Source: Methanosarcinaceae archaeon
Lineage (GTDB): Archaea > Halobacteriota > Methanosarcinia > Methanosarcinales > Methanosarcinaceae
DNA: 5,858 nt
Direction: 5' to 3'
NCBI GenBank assembly: GCA_028690255.1
Contig: JAQVBP010000092.1
Coordinates: forward strand, 5,796-11,653
Program-made: the position numbers and the translations under genes
Notes under the pieces: model-generated
Told to the model about the DNA's origin: nothing
Databases searched by the model: none
What the model saw: the letters and a program-made list of their open reading frames with translations, nothing else
Shown: positions 4,443-5,858 of the stretch, piece by piece
Position numbering within the stretch: the first letter of the stretch is position 1
How the letters are laid out: each line of letters opens with the position of its first letter

Positions 4443-4615
4443 ATGTGTAGCACACCGCCCCTACCTCTCAGGACTTTTAATGCTACACGATAGGGAATTG
4501 GACTGAGGAAGCATCCAAATGTATCGTGACATATCCAACGTAGTCAATTAAGACTTAAGCTGGTCAATCAAGGCTTGCCGAAACAAGCCTCCCACTTTAG
4601 TGGGGGGTTATTGAC
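4443..4615 (+). ncRNA. Candidate structured RNA (omega-RNA-like, orphan)
   Basis: This gene-free segment is dense in complementary arms. GTGTAGCA (4445-4452) pairs perfectly with TGCTACAC (4481-4488). CCCTA (4459-4463) in that loop can pair with TAGGG (4491-4495) outside it, forming an H-type pseudoknot. CTCAG (4467-4471) is also complementary to CTGAG (4503-4507). At the 3' end GTCAAT (4563-4568) closes with ATTGAC (4610-4615) around two stems, AGGCTTG/CAAGCCT (4571-4590) and CCTCCCAC/GTGGGGGG (4588-4607), which share three bases. A TATA-like TTTTTTAAA (4400-4408) lies about 35-40 bp before the first arm. This is the kind of architecture seen in TnpB-associated guide RNAs at IS right ends, but no tnpB is present. 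Expression and identity are inferred. Confidence 0.45.
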
Positions 4616-4758
4616 CCTGGATATTTTTGACTTCTACTGGAATCCTTTCCGCTTTCTGATGAGCAAATACTCCTGTTTCGATTTAACTTTTGCTGTAACT
4701 GCGGTTCCGTTTGCAGTTTTCTTTTTCTCCTGTTTCAGGAATTTAAGCTTCAGAAAGC
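4616..4758. other. Gap between structured remnant and regulator gene end
   Basis: No gene is supported here. Small palindromes are visible: TCCTG-TTT-CAGGA (4728-4740), and AGCTT/AAGCT (4746-4759), which touches the regulator stop codon. Neither is followed by a T-run in the regulator's direction, so a terminator cannot be assigned confidently. If the upstream segment were an omega-RNA, the bases right after 4615 (CCTGGATATTTTTGAC) would be in the guide position. Confidence 0.4.
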
Positions 4759-5544
4759 TCAGGTTTCGGTAATTTCCCTGGCCTCTTTTTTGTAGTGCAG
4801 GATAAGATCCCCGGCCCACCGGAGGGCCGTAGGTTCGAAACTCAGTATGTTTTTCTGGTCAAAAGTATTTTTCTGTCCAAAGAAACCCGCAAGCATGAAC
4901 CTTTCCGTACTGGTGATCATCGCAATTTTTATGTTGGTGTCGCAAACAAAGAGTTTTCTTTTTCCCCGCACAAGAAAACGGCTCAGTTCTTTTTCAAAGT
5001 CTTTTTTAATCCTTTTAAAAAGGTTTTCCGTTAAAATAAGGGTTATTTCGGTATCTTCATCCCTATTTTCCAGAAGGATTGAAGGGAATTGCGGGTGAAA
5101 ATACGTTAACATGGAGAGGATATGTTTCGATTTAGAGAGGTTTTCTATAAACAGTTCCGGCAGATCGAAGATGTTGTTTGAGTTAGGTTCCACCAGGGTA
5201 TAGGGTTTCAGCTCGTTTAGCCGGTGCAGGAGGGGAAGAGGGACCTCTTCAAGGTTGCGTTCCTGCCAGAATTCTTCGTTTTCCTCGATAACGTCCAGGA
5301 GGTCAAGCAAAGGCTTCATCTTTTCGACCAGGATTTTACCTATGATCGAAAGCCTGTAATTTTTTCCTTCTTGAAGCACCAGCTCTTCATCTTTCAATTT
5401 TTTGAGCTGGGGGAGCAGGGCGGTCGGTTTAAAAGGAAGAATGTTTTTTATTTCATCAATATCTCTGTCCCCATCCTTCAGTAATATCAAAAGGTCTTTT
5501 CTTTTTCTGGATAGGAAAAGGAGGTCAATAAGTTCTTTTTCCAT
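4759..5544 (-). CDS. Winged-helix transcriptional regulator with C-terminal FilR1 (DUF1724) domain
   Basis: The product is 261 residues. Residues about 8-75 form a winged helix of the ArsR/MarR-like type: helices at about 13-24 and 29-36, the recognition helix KPTALLPQLKKLKDEELV (39-56), and a wing with LQEGKNYRLSIIGK (57-70). A charged linker (about 75-120) leads to a C-terminal domain (about 125-255) that matches my knowledge of FilR1/DUF1724 in methanogen regulators. Relatives in Methanosarcina include regulators of methanol methyltransferase genes, but nothing here identifies its target. No signal or membrane segment is seen, so it should act in the cytoplasm on DNA. I chose ATG at 5544, with GAGGAG 11 nt upstream. 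A GTG three codons earlier would sit only 2 nt after that motif. The leader comes from the 37-bp element shared with the lipoprotein gene. It is expected to be a member of a large paralogous family. Confidence 0.82.
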   Translation of the reverse strand: MEKELIDLLFLSRKRKDLLILLKDGDRDIDEIKNILPFKPTALLPQLKKLKDEELVLQEGKNYRLSIIGKILVEKMKPLLDLLDVIEENEEFWQERNLEEVPLPLLHRLNELKPYTLVEPNSNNIFDLPELFIENLSKSKHILSMLTYFHPQFPSILLENRDEDTEITLILTENLFKRIKKDFEKELSRFLVRGKRKLFVCDTNIKIAMITSTERFMLAGFFGQKNTFDQKNILSFEPTALRWAGDLILHYKKEAREITET

Positions 5545-5547
5545 TAC

Positions 5548-5584
5548 TTTCACGACTCCTCAGGCAGGATGCCCGTGACTTCAG
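5548..5584. repeat. Shared 37-bp start-codon-proximal element, copy 2
   Basis: This copy matches 4267-4303 at 33 of 37 positions and ends three bases from the regulator ATG. After ACTTCAG the similarity stops (AAGCTGTC follows), so the second arm of the CGTGAC-TTCA hairpin is missing and this copy is truncated. TTAC, the preferred target tetranucleotide of some IS200/IS605 elements such as IS608, directly precedes it on the plus strand (5544-5547). That could be chance. Confidence 0.75.
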
Positions 5585-5858
5585 AAGCTGTCTTATAATT
5601 ACTATTATACCTAATAAAAATCCATTTTTTTCAATTTAAATGCTTTAAATACCTTTATTCTCACATGTTTTTGCCCTGAAATTGAATTGCCGGACAGCCT
5701 GTTTAGTGGCGGGTAGTTGACACTTTGCTTTTGTTTCGGGTTGGATTTTTGTATTTACCGGCCCTGGAATTATTTTTTTGAAGGTACTTGTATACATATA
5801 ATTATTATTTTCTCTATTTTGTTTCACTCTATTAAATATTTATTTTTTTTAATTTTAT
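5585..5858. other. AT-rich upstream region of the regulator gene
   Basis: No protein gene is supported. The sequence is rich in T on the plus strand (A on the minus strand). In the regulator direction several TATA-like strings occur: ATTTAAAGCATTTAAA around 5632-5647, AATTATAAGA nearer the gene, and a TGTATACA palindrome near 5790. The true promoter cannot be chosen. A degenerate mobile-element scar lies at 5689-5721. Confidence 0.4.
5689..5721 (+). mobile_element. Degenerate IS200/IS605-like end remnant
   Basis: The stretch GCCGGACAGCCTG followed by TTTAGTGGCGGGTAGTTGAC parallels 4577-4615 (GCCGAAACAAGCCT, then CCCAC, TTTAGTGGGGGGTTATTGAC). The CCCAC arm is missing, so the terminal hairpin can no longer form. 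It lies upstream of the shared element of the regulator gene, in the same order and orientation as the pair upstream of the lipoprotein gene. The homology is judged by eye. Confidence 0.4.

Larger units (their letters stand above)
4267..4615 (+). mobile_element. Putative tnpB-less IS200/IS605-like remnant (MITE-like)
   Basis: The stretch is bounded on the left by the 37-bp element and the CGAC-TTTA-GTCG hairpin. On the right it is bounded by CCTCCCAC-TTTA-GTGGGGGG (4588-4607) followed by TTATTGAC. Hairpins with a TTTA loop near the ends and a terminal GTCAA-like sequence (TCAA at 4321-4324) are typical of IS200/IS605 ends. No transposase HUH motif or TnpB RuvC/zinc-finger sequence is present; the only plus-strand reading frames are short. 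It may be one internally deleted element (left end plus right end) or two right-end scars from separate insertions. No target duplication is expected for this family. Confidence 0.45.

Noticed and set aside
4443..4493. C-terminal fragment of tnpB ending at a TAG near 4491
   Set aside because: The open stretch is only 16 codons after an ATG, with no TnpB zinc-finger or RuvC residues; it cannot be supported as coding.
4634..4819. 61-residue Lys-rich minus-strand frame overlapping the regulator's 3' end
   Set aside because: It is in a different frame from the regulator, has composition typical of AT-rich noncoding DNA, and has no RBS or recognisable motif.
5645..5827. 60-residue minus-strand frame with a GTG start upstream of the regulator
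   Set aside because: It runs through the degenerate mobile-element scar, has no convincing RBS, and its Asn/Lys/Thr-rich composition fits random AT-rich DNA.

Overview
The window looks like chromosome from a methanogenic archaeon, most likely the genus Methanosarcina. Four things point there: an archaeal-type split GMP synthetase with a stand-alone glutaminase subunit; an archaeal SRP54 with a GS-M-rich C-terminus; initiator tRNAs with an A1:U72 pair, three G:C pairs in the anticodon stem and no encoded CCA; and a winged-helix/FilR1 (DUF1724) regulator of the kind expanded in Methanosarcina. Genes are GC-balanced and intergenic DNA is AT-rich and full of repeats. The genus assignment comes from recalled family knowledge, not from a search.

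Layout. 1-236: a TTC-rich simple repeat and leader DNA. 237-806 (+): guaAA. 807-974: a convergent gap holding eight perfect 11-bp repeats whose A-tracts continue in phase on both sides. 975-2300 (-): ffh/SRP54. 2301-2485: ffh leader plus a tRNA terminator. 2486-2910 (-): three identical initiator tRNA genes in tandem, in 175-bp units. 3069-3257 (+): a small Cys-rich, zinc-ribbon-like protein whose stop codon lies in the first of three 30-bp direct repeats. 3450-4262 (-): a secreted lipoprotein with a chagasin/I42-like C-terminal domain. 4263-4758: no convincing protein gene, but remains that look like IS200/IS605 ends and a densely structured segment that could be an orphan omega-RNA-like RNA. 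4759-5544 (-): a winged-helix FilR1 regulator. 5545-5858: AT-rich upstream DNA with two more degenerate remnants.

The left half is core translation, protein targeting and nucleotide metabolism (initiator tRNA, SRP, GMP synthesis). The right half is accessory: a lipoprotein and a regulator, both on the minus strand. Each is preceded immediately before its start codon by the same 37-bp element (33/37 identical), which supplies the likely ribosome binding site. In both places a second remnant ending in GT(T/A)(A/G)TTGAC-like sequence lies farther upstream.

The observations most worth following are the start-codon-abutting shared leader, the hairpin/pseudoknot-rich segment at 4443-4615, the phased A-tract array between guaAA and ffh, and the hairpin repeats that duplicate a stop codon. 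No CRISPR array, complete transposase gene or recognisable defence system is present.
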